A DNA stretch of 12,389 nucleotides from Halobacteria archaeon (GTDB lineage: Archaea > Halobacteriota > Methanoliparia > Methanoliparales > Methanoliparaceae), in assembly GCA_013329575.1 (NCBI GenBank), contig DUJX01000091.1, forward strand, positions 1 through 12,389. Direction: 5' to 3'. The translations under genes and the position numbers were made by a program. Below the pieces are notes generated by a model. It did no database searches. It was given only the letters and a program-made list of their open reading frames with translations, and was not told where the DNA came from. Below are positions 1 through 6,689 of the stretch, piece after piece (position 1 is the stretch's first letter; every line of letters starts with the position of its first letter).

Positions 1-1069
1 AAGTATCTTTTTCAAATCCTTTGGCAGCAATGATATCCCATAATAGGTTTATAACCTCTTCACCTTGCGTCGTTACCTTCATCTTCATGATCGGGTTGTA
101 AAGAAGATAACGTCTATCATCCGGTGATGCCGTTCTCATATAATCAGCCGTTCTTAGACCGTACAGTTTCATCGCTACCAGCCGCGTATAAGCATCGACG
201 AACAGACTTTTTATGTGCGGCATATCCGTCACGTACTTCCCATAAAGCATACGATGCGATGCGTGGTTGATCGCCTCATAAAACGCATGGGTACAAATCC
301 CGATAGACGCCCAACCGAGGTTATATTTTCCTATGTTGACCGTATTTAAAGCATCGTCCCAAGCTTCCTGCCCGACAGAAAGGATATCTTCTTCTGTAAC
401 AGGATAGTCTTTAAGTTTGAAATCTGCAACATAATACTGGGCATCTACAACGTTATCTATCAATTCGTACTGTTTATGACGGAAATTAGACACGAAAAAG
501 ACATAGTCTTTGGTATCTGCCATTTTTCCAAAAGTAGACACCATCTCTGCCACGTTTCCGTTTCCGATATAGTATTTCTCGCCGTTGGCAACATATCTGC
601 CCTCACCTTTTGGTGTCAAGGTCATCTCTGTAGAGTATAAATCTGCTCCGTGCTCCCGCTCGGATAGACCGAAAGCAAATACCGCACCATTTTTTAAAAG
701 TTCTGCGGCCTTACGTTTTGCAGTCTCATTTTTGCTCATCCAGATCGGGCCTAAGCCTAAAATAGATACCTGCCACGTATACCAGTATGCAAGACCGTAA
801 AAGGCAAGAATCTCGTTAAACTCGCATATCCTCCATGTGTCCCATCGGCAATCTTCGTCTCCGTACTCCGACGGTGTTAGTAAGGTGGAAAATATCCGCT
901 CATCTTTTATAAAATTGAGAAAGTCATCATACCATACCCTCTTCCTATCGTCTTCTATCAGCTTATTCTTACCTTTTTTCTCGAAAAATTCTATGGTTTT
1001 AAGCATTATCTCTCTTGATCTCTCGTCGGGATATTCTCGATCGTGCTTTTTTGGGTTTAATAGAATCAT
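1..1069 (-). CDS. Acyl-CoA dehydrogenase, 3' end cut off by window edge
   Basis: This gene encodes a flavoprotein expected to make the first alpha,beta-double bond in an acyl-CoA, passing electrons to an electron-transfer flavoprotein. I translated the minus strand from the ATG at 1069, which follows AGGAGG by six bases; 356 codons are visible. Residues 133-143 (FGLSEREHGAD) match the family's signature around the flavin and acyl chain (usual form LTE...GSD, here with Ala for Ser). Residues 162-171 (NGEKYYIGNG) match the following conserved strand and turn. The helical C-terminal domain starts near 240. The reading frame is still open at base 1, so the region that usually holds the catalytic glutamate cannot be judged. 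Sequence around 325-356 (QGEEVINLLWDIIAAKGFEKD) looks like the long FadE-type members rather than short butyryl-CoA dehydrogenases, but this is an impression. It suggests fatty-acid or alkane-derived acyl-CoA oxidation. Chain-length preference is unknown. Confidence 0.9.
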   Translation of the reverse strand, partial: MILLNPKKHDREYPDERSREIMLKTIEFFEKKGKNKLIEDDRKRVWYDDFLNFIKDERIFSTLLTPSEYGDEDCRWDTWRICEFNEILAFYGLAYWYTWQVSILGLGPIWMSKNETAKRKAAELLKNGAVFAFGLSEREHGADLYSTEMTLTPKGEGRYVANGEKYYIGNGNVAEMVSTFGKMADTKDYVFFVSNFRHKQYELIDNVVDAQYYVADFKLKDYPVTEEDILSVGQEAWDDALNTVNIGKYNLGWASIGICTHAFYEAINHASHRMLYGKYVTDMPHIKSLFVDAYTRLVAMKLYGLRTADYMRTASPDDRRYLLYNPIMKMKVTTQGEEVINLLWDIIAAKGFEKDT

Positions 1070-1417
1070 GGTATCCTCCTATTTTAATTATTACACCTAA
1101 AACATTCGGATTAATCTTAAAATCAATATCAAAGGTGTATTCTTGTTTATTCCTGCTATATCTAATTTAAACTAATCTCTCTCTTTATATAATTTAGTAT
1201 AATTCAGCATATATAAATCCGATCTGCAAAGATTCTTATAAAAATATTCTTCATATAGGTGATTAAATTTTTAGACAAAATTTTTGTTAATTTTCTTCGG
1301 TTAGATTTGTTGTGTTAAGTTAGATTAAAAATAGATTCTACCATATTTATTTACAACAACTTTATTTATTAGAATATAATTCTTTAAAAAATATTTAAAA
1401 AAGTTTTTATTACCAAA
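1070..1417. promoter_or_regulatory. Divergent AT-rich control region with small repeats
   Basis: No gene is seen in these 348 bases between the divergent acyl-CoA dehydrogenase and transporter genes. Four small symmetric or repeated elements stand out. TACACCT at 1092-1098 is mirrored by AGGTGTA at 1133-1139, just upstream of the dehydrogenase Shine-Dalgarno. A near-perfect palindrome lies at 1275-1287 (ACAAAA, T, TTTTGT). TTAGATT occurs at 1301-1307 and 1320-1326, with a partial third copy (TAGATT) at 1332-1337. Several TATA-like stretches occur on both strands around 1160-1220, so I cannot fix the dehydrogenase promoter. Any operator role is inference from position and symmetry; such short repeats can arise by chance in AT-rich DNA. 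Confidence 0.45.
1388..1401 (+). promoter_or_regulatory. TATA-like box for the NSS transporter
   Basis: The A/T-only element centred near 1395 (ATATTTAAAA) lies about 25 bases before the transporter ATG, the usual distance from an archaeal TATA box to the transcription start. No Shine-Dalgarno precedes the ATG. Together these suggest a leaderless or nearly leaderless mRNA. The surroundings are very AT-rich, so the match is weak by itself. Confidence 0.4.
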
Positions 1418-2812
1418 ATGAGGAAAACAACGGTCATAAAGGGAAAATGGACCACGAGAACAGGTTTTATACTCGCTGCTATTGGATCTGCCATAGGTCT
1501 TGGAAGTATTTGGAGATTCCCTTATATCGTATATGAGAACGGCGGAGGTGCATTTCTTATACCGTATTTTTTTGCGCTATTCGTTATAGGAATTCCGATG
1601 ATGATCATGGAAGTAGGCGTGGGTAGTACGACAGGATCCACTGCACCTTTAGCGGTTAAAAAATTGGTTAAAAAGGGCGAATTTCTTGGATGGTGGGCAT
1701 CTATAAACGCGTTCATCATCTTGACATACTATATAGTCATACTCGGATGGACATTCTCATATTTTGGCTATTCTTTCACAATGGCTTGGGGTGGTAGACC
1801 GGATCTTTTCTTTGGGCATTTTCTGAATGGTTATTACCCTCTGATTGCAACACTCGTCGCTTGGGCAATAAATTATATAATAGTTTGTGCAGGCGTGGAA
1901 AATGGACTGGAGCGGATGAATAAATTTTTCGTTCCTGCGTTATGGGCCATCGTTATCATGATGATCATAGGATGTTTAAGATTAGACGGTGCCTATTACG
2001 GATTAATTTGGTATTTAAAACCTGATTTTAGCAGTTTATTGAGCCCAAAAATCTGGATAAGCGCATTTGGGCAAGTGTTCTTCTCGTTAAGTCTTGTAAT
2101 AGGTACGATGATAACGTATGCGTCTTATCAGCCTAAAAATTCAGATGTGGCAAAGAATTCATCGGTTATAGCGTTTGTCAGTGGTTTATTCTCTTTCGTT
2201 GTGGGATTTGCTATATTCTCTGCACTCGGCCAGATGTCTGTCGTGAGTGGAATACCGATCTCAAATCTTATACAAGAAGGAACAACGCTTGCATTTATTA
2301 CATTTCCAGCTGTTTTGAACATCATGCCCGTCTCTATATTATTTTCCATGTTATTCTTTCTAATTTTGATATTTGCCGGTCTTACTTCATCCGTATCGCT
2401 TTTAGAAACGGCTACTGGTCCGATTATAGAAAAATTCAATATTAGCAGAAAAAAAACTGTTTCGGTCTTAACGATAGTCGGATGCTTGATAAGTCTGCCG
2501 TTTGCGTTGGATGCGGGAAATATAGAATTGATAGACAAGATCGTCTCTACATACGGGCTTCCTCTTTTAGGATTCGCAGAGGTGATCGTCTTTGGATGGA
2601 TTTATGGCGCAGATAAATTGAGAACGTACATAAATAGTGTCAGCGATTTTAAGATTGGCAGATCGTGGACATGGCTGATAAAGATCTTCATACCTATCGT
2701 GTTAGGCTATGTAATATTGGGAGACATCCTGAAACGGCCTGTATTGGCCATCGTTATCACGATCGTTCTTCTTATTGTACTTGCTTTTATAAACGCCCGT
2801 CGTTCAGTCTAA
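1418..2812 (+). CDS. Sodium-dependent transporter, neurotransmitter:sodium symporter (NSS/SNF) family
   Basis: This is an integral membrane protein of the LeuT-fold NSS family, which imports amino acids or related solutes with Na+. Its 464 residues suit the prokaryotic branch, with about 11-12 hydrophobic segments. TM1 carries the family hallmark at residues 16-47: GFILAAIGSAIGLG, then WRFPY and ENGGGAFLIPY. TM3 has a tyrosine pair at 104-105, where LeuT has its substrate-contacting tyrosine. TM6 contains FFSLS (221-225) followed by ITYASY. Two LeuT Na1-site residues appear changed by my alignment: Asn27 becomes Ser30 (GLGS rather than GLGN), and Thr254 becomes Ser223. The Na+ dependence or substrate may therefore differ. 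The substrate cannot be named from sequence. The start lacks a Shine-Dalgarno but agrees with family N-termini. The next gene follows 84 bases downstream on the same strand without a clear terminator. Confidence 0.93.
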   Translation: MRKTTVIKGKWTTRTGFILAAIGSAIGLGSIWRFPYIVYENGGGAFLIPYFFALFVIGIPMMIMEVGVGSTTGSTAPLAVKKLVKKGEFLGWWASINAFIILTYYIVILGWTFSYFGYSFTMAWGGRPDLFFGHFLNGYYPLIATLVAWAINYIIVCAGVENGLERMNKFFVPALWAIVIMMIIGCLRLDGAYYGLIWYLKPDFSSLLSPKIWISAFGQVFFSLSLVIGTMITYASYQPKNSDVAKNSSVIAFVSGLFSFVVGFAIFSALGQMSVVSGIPISNLIQEGTTLAFITFPAVLNIMPVSILFSMLFFLILIFAGLTSSVSLLETATGPIIEKFNISRKKTVSVLTIVGCLISLPFALDAGNIELIDKIVSTYGLPLLGFAEVIVFGWIYGADKLRTYINSVSDFKIGRSWTWLIKIFIPIVLGYVILGDILKRPVLAIVITIVLLIVLAFINARRSV

Positions 2813-2896
2813 ATCTAACGAACGATCTATTAAATCAGCATACCAATGACGAAGGTTTTATGAACAAGATGATACTAAGATGGTGCTCAAACGAGC

Positions 2897-3958
2897 ATGA
2901 AACTATTATTTGAACTATCTGGAGAGGATAAAATACTTCCGAGAGCCGAAGTTTTCGCATTATTCGATGAATATAAGATTATTTTAGATTTTAAAACCGT
3001 GTTAATCTTGAATATAAAACAAAATGACTATATTATGATGGATAAAAGAAAATTTCAATATTTAGGTTTGACAAAATACGTATCTGAGATGCTGGCTGTA
3101 GCAGAGGCGAACAAAGAGGATATAATAAGACAAGTACTCGATCTAAAATTAGAATTAGACGAAGCATATACGAATAAAACTCTTTCTTTATGTGTACGAT
3201 GCAAAAGAGTGGAGAGATCTGAAAAGTCAGATATAAAATGTTTAGAATTAGAACAGATAATAGGAAGAATATTCAAGGATAAAGGGTTTAAAATAGATTT
3301 AGTAGATCCTGATATCGAGATAAGGGTCATACTTTGCAGAGATAAAGCCATAATCGGTAGAAAAATTAGTTCGTATGAAGATTATGAAGGCGTACCATAT
3401 GGAGCGATGCCATTCTTTCATCCTGGCATTATCAAGCCTAAATATGCCCGAGTCCTTGTAAACCTATGTGCATTAAATGAGGGTGAAAGATTGCTCGATC
3501 CTATGTGCGGGACTGGTTATATACTTATAGAAGGGTTTTTAATGGGTTTGGAAGTAATAGGATCCGATATACGAGAAGATGCGGTAAAAGGATCCGTAAA
3601 AAACCTTAATTTTGTATCCTGCATCAAATCGGATGAGTTTATTCATAAAAATTATGAGTACAGATCGTATCATTTTATGAGATCTGACTCTCGCAATCTC
3701 TGTTTTAAAGATAAGACGCTCGATGGAGTGGTCGTAGATATGCCTTATGGCCGATCTTCACCCATTTTTGGAAAAGGCATAAAAGAATTATACCAAAAGT
3801 CGCTGGAAGAGATATACCGAGTATATAGAAGAAGATGTGTTATAGTATCTAAAGACAATCTTTCAGACATAGCAGAGAGCATCGGATTCAAAAAGATAGG
3901 ATACTACGAGCAGAGGGTACATAGAAGTTTAACGAGAAAAATTTTAGTCCTTGCTTAG
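2897..3958 (+). CDS. trmG10: Trm-G10-type tRNA (guanine-N2)-methyltransferase
   Basis: This predicted cytoplasmic enzyme would use S-adenosylmethionine to methylate N2 of guanosine 10 in tRNA. Its 353 residues match archaeal Trm-G10 proteins in size and domain order. The N-terminus (MKLLFELSGE) resembles the family start. Residues 97-158 look like a THUMP RNA-binding domain, ending in VDPDIEIRVILCRDKAIIGR. The Rossmann-like methyltransferase domain follows, with the SAM-binding motif I at 199-213 (LLDPMCGTG then ILIEG), an acidic SDI at 223-225, and the catalytic motif IV DMPYG at 281-285. That motif is typical of amino-group methyltransferases; most relatives have DLPYG or DPPYG. No clear Shine-Dalgarno precedes the ATG. 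It may be co-transcribed with the transporter, although the two functions seem unrelated. A THUMP-methyltransferase acting on another tRNA position is the main alternative. Confidence 0.85.
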   Translation: MKLLFELSGEDKILPRAEVFALFDEYKIILDFKTVLILNIKQNDYIMMDKRKFQYLGLTKYVSEMLAVAEANKEDIIRQVLDLKLELDEAYTNKTLSLCVRCKRVERSEKSDIKCLELEQIIGRIFKDKGFKIDLVDPDIEIRVILCRDKAIIGRKISSYEDYEGVPYGAMPFFHPGIIKPKYARVLVNLCALNEGERLLDPMCGTGYILIEGFLMGLEVIGSDIREDAVKGSVKNLNFVSCIKSDEFIHKNYEYRSYHFMRSDSRNLCFKDKTLDGVVVDMPYGRSSPIFGKGIKELYQKSLEEIYRVYRRRCVIVSKDNLSDIAESIGFKKIGYYEQRVHRSLTRKILVLA

Positions 3959-3970
3959 AAGACACACAGT

Positions 3971-4013
3971 TTTTCCGATCATCACAAATTTTTGATTTTT
4001 GATAATCGGAAAG
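3971..4013. terminator. Inverted repeat between convergent genes, probable bidirectional terminator
   Basis: The arms TTTCCGATCATC (3972-3983) and GATAATCGGAAA (4001-4012) pair over 12 bases with one C/A mismatch. The 17-base loop is rich in T. The element sits between the stop of the methyltransferase (3958) and the stop of tfuA on the other strand (4028), where both transcripts should end. Archaeal termination depends mainly on U-tracts, and the + strand has runs of five T before the stem and twice within the loop. The terminator role is inferred from position. Confidence 0.6.
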
Positions 4014-4027
4014 TATTTCATCTATGG

Positions 4028-4687
4028 TCATAGGTCTCGGTTGCTATCGCATATATCTCTTATTTTTTTTAATGCTATTATTGTATCTTCCATCTTTAAA
4101 TCTCTTTTTTTGGTCTCGATAAAATTTTTAAATCCTTTTAACATCTCTTCTTCAATCTTTCCCTCTGCTACCTTAAAAATAACTTCATAACTTCGCTTCG
4201 GATAATACAAACCTTTTGAAAGGTTTAGCAATACTTCTCCCGTCTTTTTATCGATGATGCCTTCTTTCTCTGCCAGATAAATATTGTATCTTATATTTAT
4301 AAGCGGTTCCGATAGCGGCTTATACGTCAGAGGATCAAAGATCAATGCGACCTCATCATCCGATACTATCTTACCCATCTTATACAATTCGTATATCTTA
4401 CCGATTCCGATCATACCGAACGGATATAGCTCTGCCGCTCTTAACGCCCCCATACTAGATGCCCCTACTATAGATAATCCTTTTTCCAATCCGTATAGAA
4501 TCTCTCGATGTGCCACCGCAGAACTTTGGAAAAAAACCCCGTCTATCAACCCGATTATCTTTGCATCGTTGTTTACCGCCTTTGTTATATCCCCTCGCCT
4601 TGCCGGCGGCAGGTATTTTGCATCTAAAAATTTTTTTGCCGTCTCAACTTCTAAGCTTGGTCCCAAGAAGACGATTACGCCTTGCAT
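4028..4687 (-). CDS. tfuA: TfuA-like protein, partner of YcaO in McrA thioamidation
   Basis: TfuA proteins act with YcaO enzymes to make thioamides. In methanogens the pair converts a glycine in the McrA active-site region to thioglycine, and TfuA is thought to recruit or deliver sulfur. The 219-residue protein carries the family core throughout: GPS at 9-11, PPARRGD at 27-33, IDGVF at 48-52, HREIL at 60-64, GASSMGALRAAEL at 75-87, FGMIGIGKI at 90-98 and DDEVA at 110-114. A basic, helical tail of about 100 residues follows. The ATG lies inside the end of ycaO, giving a 44-base overlap. AGGAG sits 12 bases upstream of it, also within ycaO, so the two are very likely translationally coupled. 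It appears to be the last gene of the minus-strand cluster, ending at the hairpin beyond 4028. I see no damage. Confidence 0.93.
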   Translation of the reverse strand: MQGVIVFLGPSLEVETAKKFLDAKYLPPARRGDITKAVNNDAKIIGLIDGVFFQSSAVAHREILYGLEKGLSIVGASSMGALRAAELYPFGMIGIGKIYELYKMGKIVSDDEVALIFDPLTYKPLSEPLINIRYNIYLAEKEGIIDKKTGEVLLNLSKGLYYPKRSYEVIFKVAEGKIEEEMLKGFKNFIETKKRDLKMEDTIIALKKIRDICDSNRDL

Positions 4688-5915
4688 TTTTACAACGGTC
4701 TCCTATTCTCTCTTGATCTACCGCATATTCTTCTAATCCGGGAACTATTACTCTTACAACAGGAATATTAAGATCTTCTCTCGTCAAATCAACAAATATT
4801 ACTCTCTCTATACCTACTCTTTTTAAATTCTCTATTGTATGATTTATATCGTCTAAAAAATCATCATAATCGGGCGATGTTATCTCAATTAGGCTCTTTT
4901 CCGAGGCAGGCTTGAACCAATGACTATTAATCTTTTTCATTCGTTCATATCCGATCTTCTTCCTCATCTCTCCGCTCGTCGTATCTTCCCGCGCTCCATG
5001 AATCTGTGTAACTCTACTCTGTGCTGCCTCTGTTAAAGATCTTATTATCGCTACTTCTGCATTTGTATGGGTTCCCATTCCTATTACGAGAAGTGCGGGA
5101 TCTTTTAAAAGAATATCATCCGCCACTGCTGCAAATGTAGGAATATTTACATCGCTAGTTATATCTTTTATCCGAATCTCGACACCGGCTTTATTAAATT
5201 TGCTAACAAGGTCTAAAATGCTTAAAACTGTGCGATTGGACGGTAAAGATTCATGAAATTCTTGAACATCTTTATCTATCACTAGATCATCACCGGTATC
5301 TCTTGTTATCTCTACGATAGACCAAGCATCCCGTTCTATTACCTCTGTTAATCCATGGAATATCGCTTCTTCTAACTTGTTACCGGATGCGAGCCCGTTG
5401 GTATTGGTACGAAATAAAGATTGGTATTGTGGGTCTAACGGATGCACCACGGCATTCATCGGGACAAAAATTTCTTCATTGTTTATTAGATCATACCCTT
5501 TCATCCACGGAATATCCATGTTATCTATGTCCAGTCTGGATATCTGATCGGGTAAGATAAGTTCTCTCGGGTTTAAAACGACTTCTCTATCGGACAATCT
5601 TGAAAAGCTTGTGATTACGTCTGGTTTATCATAGACCTCTGCAGAATATCTCTCAAATCCTTCCATCATAGCAGAGACTTTTGCCTCGGTCGGCGTGATT
5701 CCTTTACCGTTATAGACGGATATCGCACCGGATTTTGCCATCGGTCGTATGCTTGAATATACAGGTATCCCAATACGATCCAGATCTGTTATATCTGCCA
5801 CTCGCGTTATACCAGCCACGTCTAACAACGGTTCTATCTTATTCAAAGTTTCTTCTGGTGGTACTGCCCTGTGTGTATCTCTTTTATATCTCTTTTTACA
5901 AGATTTAATCATCAT
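4644..5915 (-). CDS. ycaO: YcaO-type ATP-dependent cyclodehydratase/thioamide synthetase (McrA-glycine thioamidation)
   Basis: YcaO enzymes use ATP to activate a peptide-backbone amide. The archaeal type paired with TfuA introduces sulfur to form thioglycine in McrA. The 423-residue protein has the family's nucleotide and Mg2+ binding motifs in order: SAMMEGFER at 81-89, TNGLASG at 172-178 with the following helix EEAIFHGLTEVIERDAW at 182-198, and TEAAQSR at 295-301. The C-terminal IPVVRVIVPGLEEYAVDQ (384-401) is typical of the stand-alone archaeal form. The C-terminus is not the proline-rich PxPxP type of azoline-forming TOMM cyclodehydratases. The start uses the first of two adjacent ATGs, three bases after the E1-like gene's stop, with GGAG 11 bases before it. 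The overlap with tfuA supports the thioamide assignment over azoline formation. The McrA target itself lies outside the window. Confidence 0.94.
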   Translation of the reverse strand: MMIKSCKKRYKRDTHRAVPPEETLNKIEPLLDVAGITRVADITDLDRIGIPVYSSIRPMAKSGAISVYNGKGITPTEAKVSAMMEGFERYSAEVYDKPDVITSFSRLSDREVVLNPRELILPDQISRLDIDNMDIPWMKGYDLINNEEIFVPMNAVVHPLDPQYQSLFRTNTNGLASGNKLEEAIFHGLTEVIERDAWSIVEITRDTGDDLVIDKDVQEFHESLPSNRTVLSILDLVSKFNKAGVEIRIKDITSDVNIPTFAAVADDILLKDPALLVIGMGTHTNAEVAIIRSLTEAAQSRVTQIHGAREDTTSGEMRKKIGYERMKKINSHWFKPASEKSLIEITSPDYDDFLDDINHTIENLKRVGIERVIFVDLTREDLNIPVVRVIVPGLEEYAVDQERIGDRCKNARRNRLLGTKLRS

Positions 5916-5918
5916 TCT

Positions 5919-6647
5919 CTAACATACTCCACAATCTTCACATAATGGGTTTCTTTCTATCCTGATCTCGTCGAATCTTGATCTAAATCCATCCCAGACG
6001 AGAAGTTTATTCTTGATAAGATCTCCTTTATTGGTTATATATTTAACTGCCTCTGTCGCTTGGATAGAGCCGATTATTCCACAAGTTGATCCTATTATTG
6101 AAAAATTTGTTTTTTTTATGTTTTTAGGATAGATACATCTTAAACAAGGCGTTTCTCCCGGCATTATCGTGGTTATCTGGCCATAAAACGCTGAGACAGC
6201 ACCATGAACGATAGGAACTTTTTCTTTTATCGCAGCCTTGTTAAGTGCGTACCTTGCCTCGATATTATCCGATGCATCTATTATTAAGTCTGAATCATTT
6301 ATAAGATATTCAGCATTTTTTTCATTCATCTTTTTAGATACAGCGGTTATTTGGACATTCTCATTTATTCTTTCCAATTTTTTTTTGGCTATCTCTGTTT
6401 TTAATCTGCCTATATCGCTATGGTCGTATAATATCTGTCTATTCAGATTTGTCGCATCAACTGTATCAAAATCGACTAAGGTTAGGTTACCTACACCTGC
6501 AACGGTTAAATATACAGAGATTACGGAACCTAACCCGCCAATACCCAAGATAAACACTTTTGCATCTCCAAGCCTCTCTTGTCCCTCTTTGCTGATAAGA
6601 CCGATCTGTCTTATGTATCTTTGTCTGCCTGGCTCGTTATCATCCAT
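5919..6647 (-). CDS. E1-like adenylyltransferase, HesA/MoeB/ThiF family
   Basis: Enzymes of this family adenylate the C-terminal glycine of ubiquitin-like sulfur carriers (ThiS, MoaD, SAMP) or related substrates. I prefer the ATG at 6647 (242 residues), which has AGGTG eight bases upstream, over a TTG at 6668 that would add seven residues. Numbered from the ATG, the nucleotide motif GIGGLG is at 35-40, the acidic strand VDFD at 58-61, NLNRQ at 67-71, Lys83, and DASDN at 124-128. Zinc ligands appear as CLRC (168-171) and CEDC (236-239). The cysteine that forms the thioester or acyl-disulfide in ThiF, and matches MoeB Cys187, appears replaced by lysine; a different cysteine, Cys189, lies about ten residues on. 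The protein may therefore adenylate without forming a covalent intermediate. It sits 3 bases before ycaO and 42 bases after lig, suggesting a link to thioamidation, but no sulfur-carrier gene is in view. Confidence 0.88.
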   Translation of the reverse strand: MDDNEPGRQRYIRQIGLISKEGQERLGDAKVFILGIGGLGSVISVYLTVAGVGNLTLVDFDTVDATNLNRQILYDHSDIGRLKTEIAKKKLERINENVQITAVSKKMNEKNAEYLINDSDLIIDASDNIEARYALNKAAIKEKVPIVHGAVSAFYGQITTIMPGETPCLRCIYPKNIKKTNFSIIGSTCGIIGSIQATEAVKYITNKGDLIKNKLLVWDGFRSRFDEIRIERNPLCEDCGVC

Positions 6648-6689
6648 TACAGAAACACCTTTCGTCAAAACTTGTTTTTATTCTCGTCA

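Noticed and set aside
1140..1417. A CRISPR array, tRNA or other structured RNA in the AT-rich gap
   Set aside because: No regularly spaced identical repeats of CRISPR length and no tRNA-like T-loop or acceptor pairing were seen; repeats are only 6-7 bases.
2128..2538. A 136-codon minus-strand frame inside the NSS transporter gene
   Set aside because: The transporter frame carries family signatures over the same bases; the antisense product has none.
2880..2896. Short inverted repeat GCTC/GAGC before the methyltransferase start
   Set aside because: A four-base stem is too short to separate from chance, and it is not followed by a T run.
4284..4736. A 150-codon plus-strand frame opposite tfuA and the end of ycaO
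   Set aside because: It is the shadow of two well-supported genes on the other strand, with no Shine-Dalgarno and no recognisable motif.
4644..5915. YcaO as part of an azole-forming natural-product (TOMM) cluster because an E1-like gene is adjacent
   Set aside because: TfuA is the direct partner, the C-terminus lacks the PxPxP type, and there is no flavin dehydrogenase or precursor peptide gene. McrA-type thioamidation fits better.
5919..6668. TTG start at 6668 for the E1-like gene
   Set aside because: The ATG seven codons later has an AGGTG Shine-Dalgarno at good spacing and gives a normal family N-terminus.
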